From assembly GCA_944323055.1 (NCBI GenBank), contig CALUQZ010000007.1:1-64000 (forward strand): a stretch of DNA of 64,000 bases. Reading direction: 5' to 3'. The translations under genes were made by a program, and so were the position numbers. The notes below the pieces were generated by a model that was not told the DNA's origin, did not search any database, and saw only the letters and a program-made list of their open reading frames with translations. Positions 49,541 to 59,014 of the stretch are shown piece after piece. Numbering within the stretch: the stretch's first letter is position 1; the number at the start of each line of letters is the position of its first letter. This DNA is from an uncultured Acholeplasmatales bacterium. Lineage in GTDB: Bacteria > Bacillota_I > Bacilli_A > Acholeplasmatales > Anaeroplasmataceae.

Positions 49541-52500
49541 TTAACCTTCATAATGAGCGTCTTCTGCCATCTTTTTGTATCTTGCATAACGACGTTGTGC
49601 ATCAGATTTATTTAATTCTAATAATTCTTTTGCATGATCAGGATTAATCTTAGTTAATTGAGCATAACGACCTTCATTTAATAAGAATGCTTCATATTTA
49701 TCCCAATCTGGTTCTTTACAATCAAGAGTGAATGGATTCTTGCCTTCTTTTACTAGATCTGGGTTAAATCTAAATGTTGGCCAATAACCACATTCTGTAG
49801 CAAGTTTTGCTTCATTTTGACTCATGAATAAACCTTTTTTGATATTATGAGCAATACATGGTGCATAAGCAATAACAATTGATGGACCATGATAAGCTTC
49901 AGCTTCTTGTAAAGCTTTAATTACTTGATTTTGATTATAACCATGACAGATTTGAGCAACATAAACATGACCATAGCTCATTGCAATAGAAGCTAAATCT
50001 TTCTTCTTTGTAGGTTTACCTGCAGCAGCGAATTTAGCAATTGCACCTAAACGGCTTGATTTAGAAGCTTGACCACCGGTATTTGAATATACTTCAGTAT
50101 CAAGAACTAAAATATTAACATCTTGGTTATTAGCAATTACATGATCTAAACCACCATAACCGATATCGTAAGCCCAACCATCACCACCGATAATCCATTG
50201 AGATGATTTAACAAAATATTGTTTTAATTCTAAAATTTCTTTAGCATAAGGAGCATCAACATTAGCTAAAGCAGCTTCTAATTTAGGAGCTAAAGCTAAA
50301 GTATAAGTTCCTTCTTCTCTATGAGCAACCCAGTCTTCACATAGAGCTTTTACATCAGCTGGCATATCAGCATAATGATTAACCATAACTGTTTGAAGAC
50401 GATCACGCATAGTAGTATAAGCTACTTCCATACCAAAGCCAAATTCAGCATTGTCTTCGAATAAAGAGTTAGCCCATGCAGGTCCACGACCATTAGCATC
50501 TGTTGTATAAGGACTTGATGGATAAGAACCACTATAAATTGATGAACAACCTGTAGCGTTAGCTACCATCATTCTATTACCAAATAATTGTGATACAGCT
50601 TTTACATATGGAGTTTCACCACAACCACCACAAGCACCACTAAATTCAAATAATGGTTTAGCAAATTGAACGTTCTTAGCATTCTTATTACCAGCAACTT
50701 CACTCTTATAAGTAACATGATTGTAATAATAATCAGCTAATTCAACTTCACCATTTGCACGAGCTTGAGCAATTGGATGGCTAGTTAAAGCTTTAACTTT
50801 AGTTACTGTACCATCAGCAGCTTTTTGAGGTTTACCAGGACATACTGTTAAACATACACCACAACCTGTACAATCAAGAACTGATACAGAGATTGCATAT
50901 TTATAACCTTTGAAGCCTGTTGCATCTAATAACTCAGCATTTTGAGGTGCCGCAGCAACTTCTTTTTCATCTAATAAGAATGGACGGATACATGCATGTG
51001 GACAAGCAAATGCACATTGATTACATTGGATACATGCAGCAGGATTCCAAGCAGGAACATCTGTAGCTACACCACGTTTTTCATAGGCAGCTGTGCCTTG
51101 AGGCATATGACCATCTAAATAATCTTTAAATACAGAAACTGGTAGAGTATCACCTTTAATAGAATCGATAACTTCTGCAATTTCTCTTACAAATTTAGGT
51201 TTAGAACTTTCTTCTTTTACAGCTGCTGTTGCATCTAATTTAGCCCATTCAGGTTTAACTTCTACTTCTACTAAACGAGAACCACCTAAATCAATAGCTA
51301 AATGATTTTGTTTAACAACATCTTCACCTTTCTTCATATATGTCTTTGTTGCGAATTCTTTCATATGAACGCATGCATCATCATAAGGCATAACATTTTG
51401 ATTTAACTTGAAGAAAGCAGATTGCATTACTGTATTAACACCTAAGCCAGGACGGAAACCGCATTCTTTAGCAGCTTGATAAGCGTTAATAATATAGAAT
51501 TTAGCATGTCTTTCAGCTAAAATCTTTTTATATGAATTTGGTAATAATTCTTCAATTTGATCAGGAGTAGCAACTGTATTTAATAAGAAAGTACCACCTT
51601 CACGTAAACCAGCAATCATATCAAATTTCTTTAAATATGCATCTAATGAGCATGATACAAAGTGAGGGTTATTTACTAAATAAGTTGATCTAATTGGATT
51701 CTTACCAAATCTTAAATGTAGACGTGTTGAACCGCCTGATTTCTTACTATCATACGCTGCATATGATTGAGCATATAAATCAGTATAATCACCAACAATC
51801 TTAGAAATATTCTTACATGCACCTACAGTACCATCTGAACCTAAACCAAAGAATAATAATTCAGTAGTATCTTTATCAGCAGTATCAATATGTTCAGAAT
51901 AATCTAATGAAGTATGACCTAAATCATCATTAATACCTAAAGTAAATTGATTCTTAGGTTCTTTACTAGCTAAATTCTTATATACAGCATAAACCATATC
52001 AGGTGTTGTATCTTTACTTGATAGACCATAAACACCACCAACAATTAATGGTTGAGTCTTACTATCATAGTATACAGAACGTACATCTAAATATAGTGGT
52101 TCACCAACTGAACCTTGTTCAATTGTTCTATCTAATACAGCAATTCTCTTAACAGTCTTAGGCATAGCTTCTAAGAAATATTCTTTAGCAAATGGACGGT
52201 ATAAATGTACAATCATTAAACCAACTTTTTCACCTTTAGCTGTTAAATAATCAACTACTTCTTGAGCTGTTTGAGTAACAGAACCCATAGCAACAATAAC
52301 ATCTGTTGCATCTTTAGCACCATAATATACATATGGAGCATAATGACGACCTGTTGCTTTAGATATTTTTTCCATATAATCTTCAACAATAGCAGGTACT
52401 TTAGCATATTGTAAAGCTTGTAATTGTCTAGTTTGGAAATAAACATCATCATTTTGTGCTGTACCACGAGTTTTAGGGAAACTTGGGTTTAAAGCATTAG

Positions 52501-53119
52501 CTCTAAATTTAGCTACAGCTTCTTTATCTAATAATTTGTCAAATACTTCATAATCAATAGCTTCAATTGTATTAACTTCATGAGAAGTTCTAAAACCATC
52601 AAAGAAATGTAAGAATGGAATACTTGCTTTAATTGCAGATAAATGAGCAACACCAGCTAAATCCATTACTTCTTGAACAGAAGATGAGCATAACATAGCA
52701 AAACCAGTTTGACGGCATGCCATAACATCTTGATGATCACCAAAAATAGATAATGATTGTGCAGCTAAAGCACGTGCAGATACATGAATTACACCAGGTA
52801 AACATTCACCAGCAATCTTATACATATTAGGTATTTTTAATAATAAACCTTGAGATGCTGTATATGTAGTTGTTAAAGCACCGGCTTGTAATGAACCGTG
52901 AACTGTACCAGCAGCTCCACCTTCAGATTGCATTTCCACGATTTTTACAGGCATGCCAAACAAGTTTTTCTTTCCTTGTGCAGCCCATTCATCAGTATAC
53001 TCTGCCATAGGTGATGACGGAGTAATAGGGTAGATACCAGCTACCTCTGTAAAAGCATAGGCAGCATAAGCAGCAGCATAGTTACCATCAACTGCCATTC
53101 TTTTTTTATCTTGACTCAT
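49541..53119 (-). CDS. nifJ: Pyruvate:ferredoxin (flavodoxin) oxidoreductase
   Basis: PFOR oxidises pyruvate to acetyl-CoA and CO2 while reducing ferredoxin, a hallmark of anaerobic metabolism. The single-chain protein has 1192 residues. Domain I starts AAYAAYAFTEVAGIYPITPSSP. Two 4Fe-4S motifs appear as CIQCNQCAFACPHAC and CTGCGVCLTVCPGKP (about 680-760). FSGACGGCGETPYVK gives the third cluster region. TPP and magnesium binding is seen in IGGDGWAYDIGYGG and NTGGQASKSS. It has its own promoter and RBS (AAGGAGG). Confidence 0.98.
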   Translation of the reverse strand: MSQDKKRMAVDGNYAAAYAAYAFTEVAGIYPITPSSPMAEYTDEWAAQGKKNLFGMPVKIVEMQSEGGAAGTVHGSLQAGALTTTYTASQGLLLKIPNMYKIAGECLPGVIHVSARALAAQSLSIFGDHQDVMACRQTGFAMLCSSSVQEVMDLAGVAHLSAIKASIPFLHFFDGFRTSHEVNTIEAIDYEVFDKLLDKEAVAKFRANALNPSFPKTRGTAQNDDVYFQTRQLQALQYAKVPAIVEDYMEKISKATGRHYAPYVYYGAKDATDVIVAMGSVTQTAQEVVDYLTAKGEKVGLMIVHLYRPFAKEYFLEAMPKTVKRIAVLDRTIEQGSVGEPLYLDVRSVYYDSKTQPLIVGGVYGLSSKDTTPDMVYAVYKNLASKEPKNQFTLGINDDLGHTSLDYSEHIDTADKDTTELLFFGLGSDGTVGACKNISKIVGDYTDLYAQSYAAYDSKKSGGSTRLHLRFGKNPIRSTYLVNNPHFVSCSLDAYLKKFDMIAGLREGGTFLLNTVATPDQIEELLPNSYKKILAERHAKFYIINAYQAAKECGFRPGLGVNTVMQSAFFKLNQNVMPYDDACVHMKEFATKTYMKKGEDVVKQNHLAIDLGGSRLVEVEVKPEWAKLDATAAVKEESSKPKFVREIAEVIDSIKGDTLPVSVFKDYLDGHMPQGTAAYEKRGVATDVPAWNPAACIQCNQCAFACPHACIRPFLLDEKEVAAAPQNAELLDATGFKGYKYAISVSVLDCTGCGVCLTVCPGKPQKAADGTVTKVKALTSHPIAQARANGEVELADYYYNHVTYKSEVAGNKNAKNVQFAKPLFEFSGACGGCGETPYVKAVSQLFGNRMMVANATGCSSIYSGSYPSSPYTTDANGRGPAWANSLFEDNAEFGFGMEVAYTTMRDRLQTVMVNHYADMPADVKALCEDWVAHREEGTYTLALAPKLEAALANVDAPYAKEILELKQYFVKSSQWIIGGDGWAYDIGYGGLDHVIANNQDVNILVLDTEVYSNTGGQASKSSRLGAIAKFAAAGKPTKKKDLASIAMSYGHVYVAQICHGYNQNQVIKALQEAEAYHGPSIVIAYAPCIAHNIKKGLFMSQNEAKLATECGYWPTFRFNPDLVKEGKNPFTLDCKEPDWDKYEAFLLNEGRYAQLTKINPDHAKELLELNKSDAQRRYARYKKMAEDAHYEG

Positions 53120-53152
53120 AATATCCTCCTTAAGATATGAGATTTCGCTAAT

Positions 53153-53181
53153 ATTATAAAACTATTAACTCTTATTTTCAA
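53153..53181 (-). promoter_or_regulatory. Promoter of PFOR
   Basis: -35 TTGAAA (53176-53181), 17-base spacer, -10 TATAAT (53153-53158), 34 bases before the ATG. Confidence 0.7.
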
Positions 53182-53293
53182 CAAGCTTTAGGCTAAAAAT
53201 AAGATTTTATTTAGAAAATTAAGGGCTATTAATCTAATAAATTTGTAAAATAAAAAGACATAATAGAATAAATCTAAAATGTCTAAATCCCTA

Positions 53294-53707
53294 TTATTTA
53301 TTTTTTTTAACTAAGGCTGAGATAAAAACTAAAACATCAATAACTAGTATAAAAGCTAAACCAACCAAATAAAAGAAATAGCCAGCATATAAAGAATATA
53401 TATCTTTACTACTAAATAATTTAGCTTTATCTATCAATTCAATAACTATAAAAATTAATACGACTAAACTTAAACTTGCAAAAGTAATTTTAGCTGCCTT
53501 ATTATTTAAGAAAATCCCTAATAAAGGAGCCCCAAATAATAAAAATATTAAAGCTAACATAATTGAAGATGTGTTACAAAATGTATCAAATAAATATACA
53601 TCTGTTACATTTTCAGCAAAATCTAAAACTCCGTAAGTCGGATAAATTATAGCTAAAAATAAAATAATAAGTGCAATAAAATATAAAATACTATTTACTA
53701 TTTTCAT
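53294..53707 (-). CDS. Small four-helix membrane protein
   Basis: This 137-residue protein has four hydrophobic segments (about 8-26, 48-66, 72-90, 108-133) and short charged loops, ending KKNK. The family is not recognised. It overlaps the end of the SHOCT-containing membrane gene by 17 bases, so the two probably act together. Confidence 0.7.
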   Translation of the reverse strand: MKIVNSILYFIALIILFLAIIYPTYGVLDFAENVTDVYLFDTFCNTSSIMLALIFLLFGAPLLGIFLNNKAAKITFASLSLVVLIFIVIELIDKAKLFSSKDIYSLYAGYFFYLVGLAFILVIDVLVFISALVKKNK

Positions 53708-54290
53708 TTATAATGTCGCTCCGCATCTTATCATATTCATCAACTGAAATTAACCCTTTTTCTTTTAATAAATTAATTTCTTGTAACTTATCTTCTAATG
53801 ATTTAGTCTCTTTTTTGGCAACTTTTTGAATTAAAGCAAATAACATATCATAACTATTATAAGCAAGATAACCAATAATATCTAACACTAAAATGACAAT
53901 AGAAAATACTATCCCGGCAGTTGAAATATCAAGAGTTGAACTAGCATCTTCTAAAGATTTGTTAAGTCTATTTAAAACTATCATAAAGAATATTGCTAAT
54001 ACTGCTGCTAGAGATAAAAAAACTGTTCTTAAAGTCTTACTTTTAGCAGATAAGAAAACAGGTATTAAAACTATTAATGTAGGTAAAGCAAAAGTAATTA
54101 ATGAATAACTTGCTGATATCCCGCTTGAATTAATACTATAGCCAGAAAAGAAGGTGAAAATATCAACTGAAATATCTGAACTGACAAAACCACTTGAATC
54201 TGCTTTATAATTTAAAAAAGGAATAAACAGTAACACAACTGATAACAATGTTAATAGTATTGATACTATCTTAAATATTAAATTTTTCAT
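53691..54290 (-). CDS. Membrane protein with C-terminal SHOCT-like domain
   Basis: This 199-residue protein has four hydrophobic segments in the first ~155 residues. A soluble tail reads DKLQEINLLKEKGLISVDEY followed by DKMRSDI, the SHOCT motif (short oligomerisation domain, L-L-x-x-G-x-I-T/S-x-E-E/D-F/Y). Function is unknown. A stop overlap with the following small membrane gene indicates coupled expression. Confidence 0.78.
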   Translation of the reverse strand: MKNLIFKIVSILLTLLSVVLLFIPFLNYKADSSGFVSSDISVDIFTFFSGYSINSSGISASYSLITFALPTLIVLIPVFLSAKSKTLRTVFLSLAAVLAIFFMIVLNRLNKSLEDASSTLDISTAGIVFSIVILVLDIIGYLAYNSYDMLFALIQKVAKKETKSLEDKLQEINLLKEKGLISVDEYDKMRSDIINENSK

Positions 54291-54432
54291 AAAATAAACC
54301 CCCTATGGCAAAATTTTAAACCTTTTAGATTTAAAAGTAAATAATAAAATAAATGTAGGTCTATTTTTAGCTCTAAATTTTTACACATTATTTTAAAAAT
54401 AAAAAGCCCTAAGAGCTAAATACCCTTAAAGC

Positions 54433-54948
54433 TTAAACTACAATTAAATAACCGAATATAGCAAATAAAACACCAACTATTATACCACCTACTACTTCAA
54501 CTGGTTTATGGCCTAATAGTTCTTTTAAAACACCTTTTTTACCAAAGCCTTGTTCTACTCTTTTTTGTGGATCTTCATTTTTAAGTAAATTATTTAATAT
54601 CTTAGCATGTCTAGATGCTTCTAGCCTAACACCCATAGCATCATGAATTACAATACAAGCAAATACTAATGCGACCGCGAAACTATAATCTAAAGTACCA
54701 GTATCTGCATATTGAAATAAACCTAATAAAACAGTTAAACTAATTACTGTAGCAGTATGACTTGAAGGCATTCCACCAGTAGTAAATAAAGCCTTAACAT
54801 AAAGTTTTTTCTCTTTAATTGAAAAAGTAATTAACTTTATCAATTGACAAAATATCATAGCACATAAAGATATAATTATCGTTTGAACAGTCCTAGTTCC
54901 TATTAAATTCCTAATATCATCATACCAAGGAGCATTTTCTAAAAACAT
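54433..54948 (-). CDS. DUF212 (divergent PAP2) membrane protein
   Basis: This 171-residue membrane protein of the YuiD/DUF212 family shows TGGMPSSHTATVISLTVLLG, ACIVIHDAMGVRLEASRHA and GHKPVEVVGGIIVGVLFAI. The SH and IHD motifs correspond to the PAP2/acid phosphatase signature, so a phosphatase acting on a lipid phosphate is plausible but unproven. It starts one base after the NifU-like stop. Confidence 0.9.
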   Translation of the reverse strand: MFLENAPWYDDIRNLIGTRTVQTIIISLCAMIFCQLIKLITFSIKEKKLYVKALFTTGGMPSSHTATVISLTVLLGLFQYADTGTLDYSFAVALVFACIVIHDAMGVRLEASRHAKILNNLLKNEDPQKRVEQGFGKKGVLKELLGHKPVEVVGGIIVGVLFAIFGYLIVV

Positions 54949-54949
54949 C

Positions 54950-55210
54950 CTATTCCTCCATATCTAACATTTCACTATCATTAACAACTTCAATAACTTC
55001 CGGAACTACTTCAACTAATAAAGCCTCTACCCCATCTTTTAATGTGTAATCTAGTGCTTGACATCCCATACAAGCTCCAAGCATTTTGACATGAACGACT
55101 CCATTAATGAAGCTGACAAACTCAATGTCTCCACCTTCAGCATTTAAATAAGGTCTAATTCTATTTAGTTCCTTTTTTATTTGATTTTCAATATCAGCTA
55201 ATGTTCGCAT
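54950..55210 (-). CDS. NifU C-terminal domain protein
   Basis: This 86-residue stand-alone Nfu domain acts as an iron-sulfur scaffold or carrier. It shows IRPYLNAEGGDIEFVSFING and the cluster-binding GACMGCQALDYTLKDGVE with CXXC. Its ATG shares one base region with the YutD-like stop (TAATG), so translation is coupled. It may serve the many Fe-S proteins here, such as PFOR and ferredoxin. Confidence 0.94.
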   Translation of the reverse strand: MRTLADIENQIKKELNRIRPYLNAEGGDIEFVSFINGVVHVKMLGACMGCQALDYTLKDGVEALLVEVVPEVIEVVNDSEMLDMEE

Positions 55211-55779
55211 TACCTTCTATCTCTCTTTCTATTTCTACTATTAAAATCCCGTTTTACCGGAACAAATCCATCACTAGCTACTACAGATGTCGTATTATCT
55301 TCTTTTTCTTCTTCTGTTTTTAAATCTTGTGGCAATTTACCAATAGGTACATTATTAATGCGATTTAAATCTAAAACAATATTTGGGCGATTCTTTTTAG
55401 ATGTTTCTAAAACTAAAGTTTCTTTATCAAAGTTTTCTTTTTCTATTGTTAAATGACTAGGTGTAGAAACTACATTAGGTTTAGTTTCTTTTAAGCTTGC
55501 TATTTCATTTTTATCTTTAATCCTTCTTAAAATATAATAAGGACATTCAAAAGCACAACTTTTCTCGATATATAATTTAATATTTTTAAAATAATTAGGT
55601 TTCTTAGGATCTAAACTAAAGCCCTTTAACCGTAATAATCCATCTGATAAATCACCAACTATATACGGATATTTATCAAATAACTCTTCTATATAAGCTT
55701 CTTCAAATAATTCTTGATTAAAGGCATCTTTAAAGACAGCCATTAATTCATAATTACCTTTTTTACTTATTACTACCAT
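55210..55779 (-). CDS. YutD-like protein with charged tail
   Basis: The first ~95 residues match the YutD (DUF1027) family: AFNQELFEEAYIEELFDKYP, YIVGDLSDGLLRLKGFS and CPYYILRR. A 90-residue charged, low-complexity tail follows, ending NSRNRKRDRR, and may bind nucleic acid. YutD function is unknown. In Bacilli yutD is often near Nfu genes, matching this layout. Confidence 0.82.
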   Translation of the reverse strand: MVVISKKGNYELMAVFKDAFNQELFEEAYIEELFDKYPYIVGDLSDGLLRLKGFSLDPKKPNYFKNIKLYIEKSCAFECPYYILRRIKDKNEIASLKETKPNVVSTPSHLTIEKENFDKETLVLETSKKNRPNIVLDLNRINNVPIGKLPQDLKTEEEKEDNTTSVVASDGFVPVKRDFNSRNRKRDRR

Positions 55780-55783
55780 TTTA

Positions 55784-57139
55784 TCACATTCCTATTTGCA
55801 AATTTAATTCGCTCTTACGCTTATTATTATATATTAAGTAAAAAGATATGACAAGAAATATTGCCGCAAAAAGCCAAGCTAAAACCTCAGAATAATAAAT
55901 ACCATCACTACCTAAAGCTAAAGGTAAAGTAAAGGCACAAGTTACTCTCACTATTAATTCTAATATGCCTGATGACATTGGTATTATTGTATTTGATAGT
56001 CCTTGTATAGCACTTCTATAATTATATAAAAGATATAATGAAAATAAAAAATAACTCATTATATTTAAATATTTTAACCCAGATTCAAGAACATAATCAT
56101 AATTAAGTGTATTTTTATCAATAAATAAAGAAACAATACTTCTACCAAACATTAACATAATCCCCATAATAACAAGACTAGTAATTACTGATAACAAAGC
56201 ACCTTGATTAGTTCCTTTAATAATTCTATCATACAACTTAGCCCCATAATTTTGACTGACAAATGTTGTAACAGCTAAACCATATGAAGTTGCACAAACT
56301 TCTAAAAGACCATAAACTTTATTACCTGCTGTAAAACCAGCGACAAATTCATAACCATATTTATTGACTTGTGATTGCAATACTAACCCACCTACTGAAA
56401 TAATTATTCCTTGAAGTCCAACCGGTAAAGCTAATAACATCAATTCTTTAGCTATCTCTTTATCAAAACTCAATCCTTTTAAAGAAACCAATTTATGTTT
56501 TATAACAAAAAAAGTTGTAATTAAAGCACTTAATAGTTGCGCAATTACAGTTGCAATAGCCGCCCCTGCTATTCCCCATTTAAAAGTAATAATAAATAAT
56601 AAATCTAACCCAACATTAGTTAAAGCTGCCACAACCATAGCTATTAAAGGTGATTTTGAATCGCCATAAGAACGTAAAATACTACTAGTTAAATGATAAC
56701 ACATATTAATAGGGATTCCAATAAAAATAATTCTAATGTAGATAATAGCTAAATCAATTGTTTCTGTAGGTGTCTTTAAAAGTAATAAAAAAGGTGATAC
56801 TAAACTTTCACTTAAAATTAAAACTAAAACACCAATAACCACAGCCAAAATAATACTATTTTGAATTACTTTATTTAATCTATTCAAATCTTTTTTGCCA
56901 TATTCTTTAGCTATTAAAATACCAAAACCTTGAGGAAATAACATAATAATAGACATAAATAAATAATTCAACCAATCTGTTCCACCAACAGCAGATAAAG
57001 CTTTAGTCCCAACGAATTGACCTACTATTATACTATCAACTGTGTAATAAAGTTGATTAAATAAATTACCAAACATTAAAGGTAGGGCAAATAACATAAT
57101 TATTTTGTATGGTTTACCACTTGTCATTTGTTTATGCAT
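55784..57139 (-). CDS. MATE family efflux transporter
   Basis: This 451-residue, twelve-helix protein of the MATE family couples export of drugs or metabolites to a sodium or proton gradient. Signatures are MLFALPLMFGNLFNQLYYTV, VDSIIVGQFVGTKALSAVGG and ALPVGLQGIIISVGGLVLQS. RBS AAAGGTGATAAT lies before the ATG. The gene stop is five bases upstream of the YutD-like gene. The substrate is unknown. Confidence 0.93.
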   Translation of the reverse strand: MHKQMTSGKPYKIIMLFALPLMFGNLFNQLYYTVDSIIVGQFVGTKALSAVGGTDWLNYLFMSIIMLFPQGFGILIAKEYGKKDLNRLNKVIQNSIILAVVIGVLVLILSESLVSPFLLLLKTPTETIDLAIIYIRIIFIGIPINMCYHLTSSILRSYGDSKSPLIAMVVAALTNVGLDLLFIITFKWGIAGAAIATVIAQLLSALITTFFVIKHKLVSLKGLSFDKEIAKELMLLALPVGLQGIIISVGGLVLQSQVNKYGYEFVAGFTAGNKVYGLLEVCATSYGLAVTTFVSQNYGAKLYDRIIKGTNQGALLSVITSLVIMGIMLMFGRSIVSLFIDKNTLNYDYVLESGLKYLNIMSYFLFSLYLLYNYRSAIQGLSNTIIPMSSGILELIVRVTCAFTLPLALGSDGIYYSEVLAWLFAAIFLVISFYLIYNNKRKSELNLQIGM

Positions 57140-57166
57140 ATTATCACCTTTCTCTAAACTTTGTTA

Positions 57167-57195
57167 ATTATAACTCATTTAGAGTTTTAAAGCAA
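57167..57195 (-). promoter_or_regulatory. Promoter of the MATE gene
   Basis: -35 TTGCTT (57190-57195), 17-base spacer, -10 TATAAT (57167-57172). CTCTAAA and TTTAGAG flank the -10 box as inverted arms and may bind a regulator. Confidence 0.55.
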
Positions 57196-57223
57196 AACAT
57201 AAGTGTTATCTTAAAATATTAAT

Positions 57224-57243
57224 GGCACGATTATAATCGTGCC
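57224..57243. terminator. 20-bp perfect palindrome after the small membrane peptide
   Basis: GGCACGATTATAATCGTGCC is self-complementary, 18 bases past the stop of the 34-residue peptide gene. The following minus-strand bases are T-rich but broken, so it is a weak terminator or end-protecting hairpin. Confidence 0.65.
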
Positions 57244-57260
57244 TACTTATTAAATATTAG

Positions 57261-57365
57261 TTATTTCTTATTTTTATGATACTTAATTACAATTAGTATT
57301 ATAGCTATTATAATAATAACAGCTGAAACTATTAAGCCAATAATTCTATGGTCTATACTAAGCAT
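57261..57365 (-). CDS. 34-residue single-pass membrane peptide
   Basis: ATG 57365 follows a strong AAGGAAGG (six bases away) and encodes MLSIDHRIIGLIVSAVIIII, continuing AIILIVIKYHKNKK. It has a short polar start, one membrane helix (about 8-27) and a basic cytoplasmic end. It overlaps the end of the CydC-like gene by 13 bases, the same coupling as elsewhere in this operon. Small membrane peptides at the end of cyd operons (CydX, CydS) stabilise partner complexes, so a similar accessory role is an inference. Confidence 0.7.
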   Translation of the reverse strand: MLSIDHRIIGLIVSAVIIIIAIILIVIKYHKNKK

Positions 57366-59014
57366 AAATTACCTTCCTTAAATTCATATATCTTATTACA
57401 AATACTAAGAGTAGATTTTCTATGACTTATTATAATAATACTCATATCTTTGCTATATTGTTTTAAAGCATTTAAAATAATACCCTCATTTATCGCGTCA
57501 ATATTAGCTGTAGCTTCATCTAAAAGTAATAATTTAGGCTTTCTTAAAAAAACTCTAGCTAATCCTAATCTTTGTTTTTCTCCTTCAGAGATATTATCTT
57601 TTAAATCGCTTATTTTTGTATTAAATCCTTCTTTTTGAGCTAAAATATAATCATAAATACCGGCATTCTGACAAGCTGCAATAACTTCTTCTTTTGACGC
57701 ATCACTCTTAGCTATTAATAAATTGTTCAAAATGGTATCATGAAATAAATAAGTTGATTGACTAAATAAATTAATATTATCATATAAAGACTTATAAGAT
57801 ATATTTTTAATATTCATGTCATTTATTAAAACTTCACCACTAGAAACATCATAAAACCGCATAATTAATTTTAAAATAGTAGATTTCCCAACACCTGAAG
57901 GACCTAAAATACCAACAATTTCATTTTTATTAATAGTTAAATTAACATTATTTAGAATGTATTTAGTATCATATTTAAATGAAACTTTGTTAAATGTTAT
58001 AGGTAAAACATTAGATATATTAGTATTACCATCTACAATACTAGACTTTAATTCTAAAATATCTAAAACTCTATTTCCAGAAGCAAATGTTTGAACTAAG
58101 TTACTTGGCAAATTAGCTAATGCTAAAACAGGTCCTAATGATGATGTCAATACAACATATGCTAAGATTATTTCATAATTAAGAATCATATTATTCTTAT
58201 ATAGTAAATAACCTATTACAATAATCAAAATATTTAATATAACTATAACACTATTAGTTATATTCATAAAAGTGTTATTTTTCATTTCGCTCTTTTTAGT
58301 AACATCTATTAAATCTTTGCTTCTTTTAGTTACTTCTTTTTTATACATTTCCTGTTTATTATTAGCTATTATTTCATATCCACCATAAATAGAATCTAAA
58401 TAAAAATCTTCAAACTGAGCCATTTTTAATCTATATTTTCTACCAAATTTACTATTAACTTTATAAAAAATAACAGGTATTATAACTCCTATAATAAGAT
58501 ATGCTAATATTAAATATAAACCTAAATAAATACTAGTTGTTAAACATATAAATATAACCATAACTACACTAGTTAATAAAGCTATTAGAACAGGAGTTAT
58601 TGTATGAGCATAAAAGACTTCTAATGTTTCAATATCACCTTGTAGTAAAGACACTAAATCCCCTTTACTTTTATCTTCTAATTTATCAAGAGATAGATGC
58701 CTTAGAGCTCTAAATATTTTTATTCTTAAAATAGCTAATATTTTAAAAGCTATATAATGATTGCTGTATTGTTCAAAATATCTAACAATACCTCTTAAAA
58801 TACCACTTAAAATAATTATAGTAAATATTAAAGGATAAGATAATGAAATAGCTATACCTAAAAATTTTAATATTGCTATTCCGGCAAACAATGTGATATT
58901 TATAGCTAATAAATATCCAATTACCCCATTAACAACAGCTAATAAAATAACACTAATAAAAGGACCGATCAAAGTTATTAATTTACTAATTAACTTAATT
59001 ACCCCTCTTTTCAT
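57353..59014 (-). CDS. CydC-like ABC exporter subunit
   Basis: This 553-residue half-transporter has a six-helix membrane domain (to ~320) and an ATPase domain with GILGPSGVGKSTILKLIMRF, LFSQSTYLFHDTILNN, DNISEGEKQRLGLARVFLRK and LLLLDEATANID. It pairs with the next upstream half-transporter (overlap ATGA). The layout is like CydDC of E. coli, which exports thiols and binds haem, but heterodimeric drug or lipid exporters look similar. The signature has ISEGEKQ instead of LSGGQ, so this half may hold the variant site. Confidence 0.87.
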   Translation of the reverse strand: MKRGVIKLISKLITLIGPFISVILLAVVNGVIGYLLAINITLFAGIAILKFLGIAISLSYPLIFTIIILSGILRGIVRYFEQYSNHYIAFKILAILRIKIFRALRHLSLDKLEDKSKGDLVSLLQGDIETLEVFYAHTITPVLIALLTSVVMVIFICLTTSIYLGLYLILAYLIIGVIIPVIFYKVNSKFGRKYRLKMAQFEDFYLDSIYGGYEIIANNKQEMYKKEVTKRSKDLIDVTKKSEMKNNTFMNITNSVIVILNILIIVIGYLLYKNNMILNYEIILAYVVLTSSLGPVLALANLPSNLVQTFASGNRVLDILELKSSIVDGNTNISNVLPITFNKVSFKYDTKYILNNVNLTINKNEIVGILGPSGVGKSTILKLIMRFYDVSSGEVLINDMNIKNISYKSLYDNINLFSQSTYLFHDTILNNLLIAKSDASKEEVIAACQNAGIYDYILAQKEGFNTKISDLKDNISEGEKQRLGLARVFLRKPKLLLLDEATANIDAINEGIILNALKQYSKDMSIIIISHRKSTLSICNKIYEFKEGNLCLV

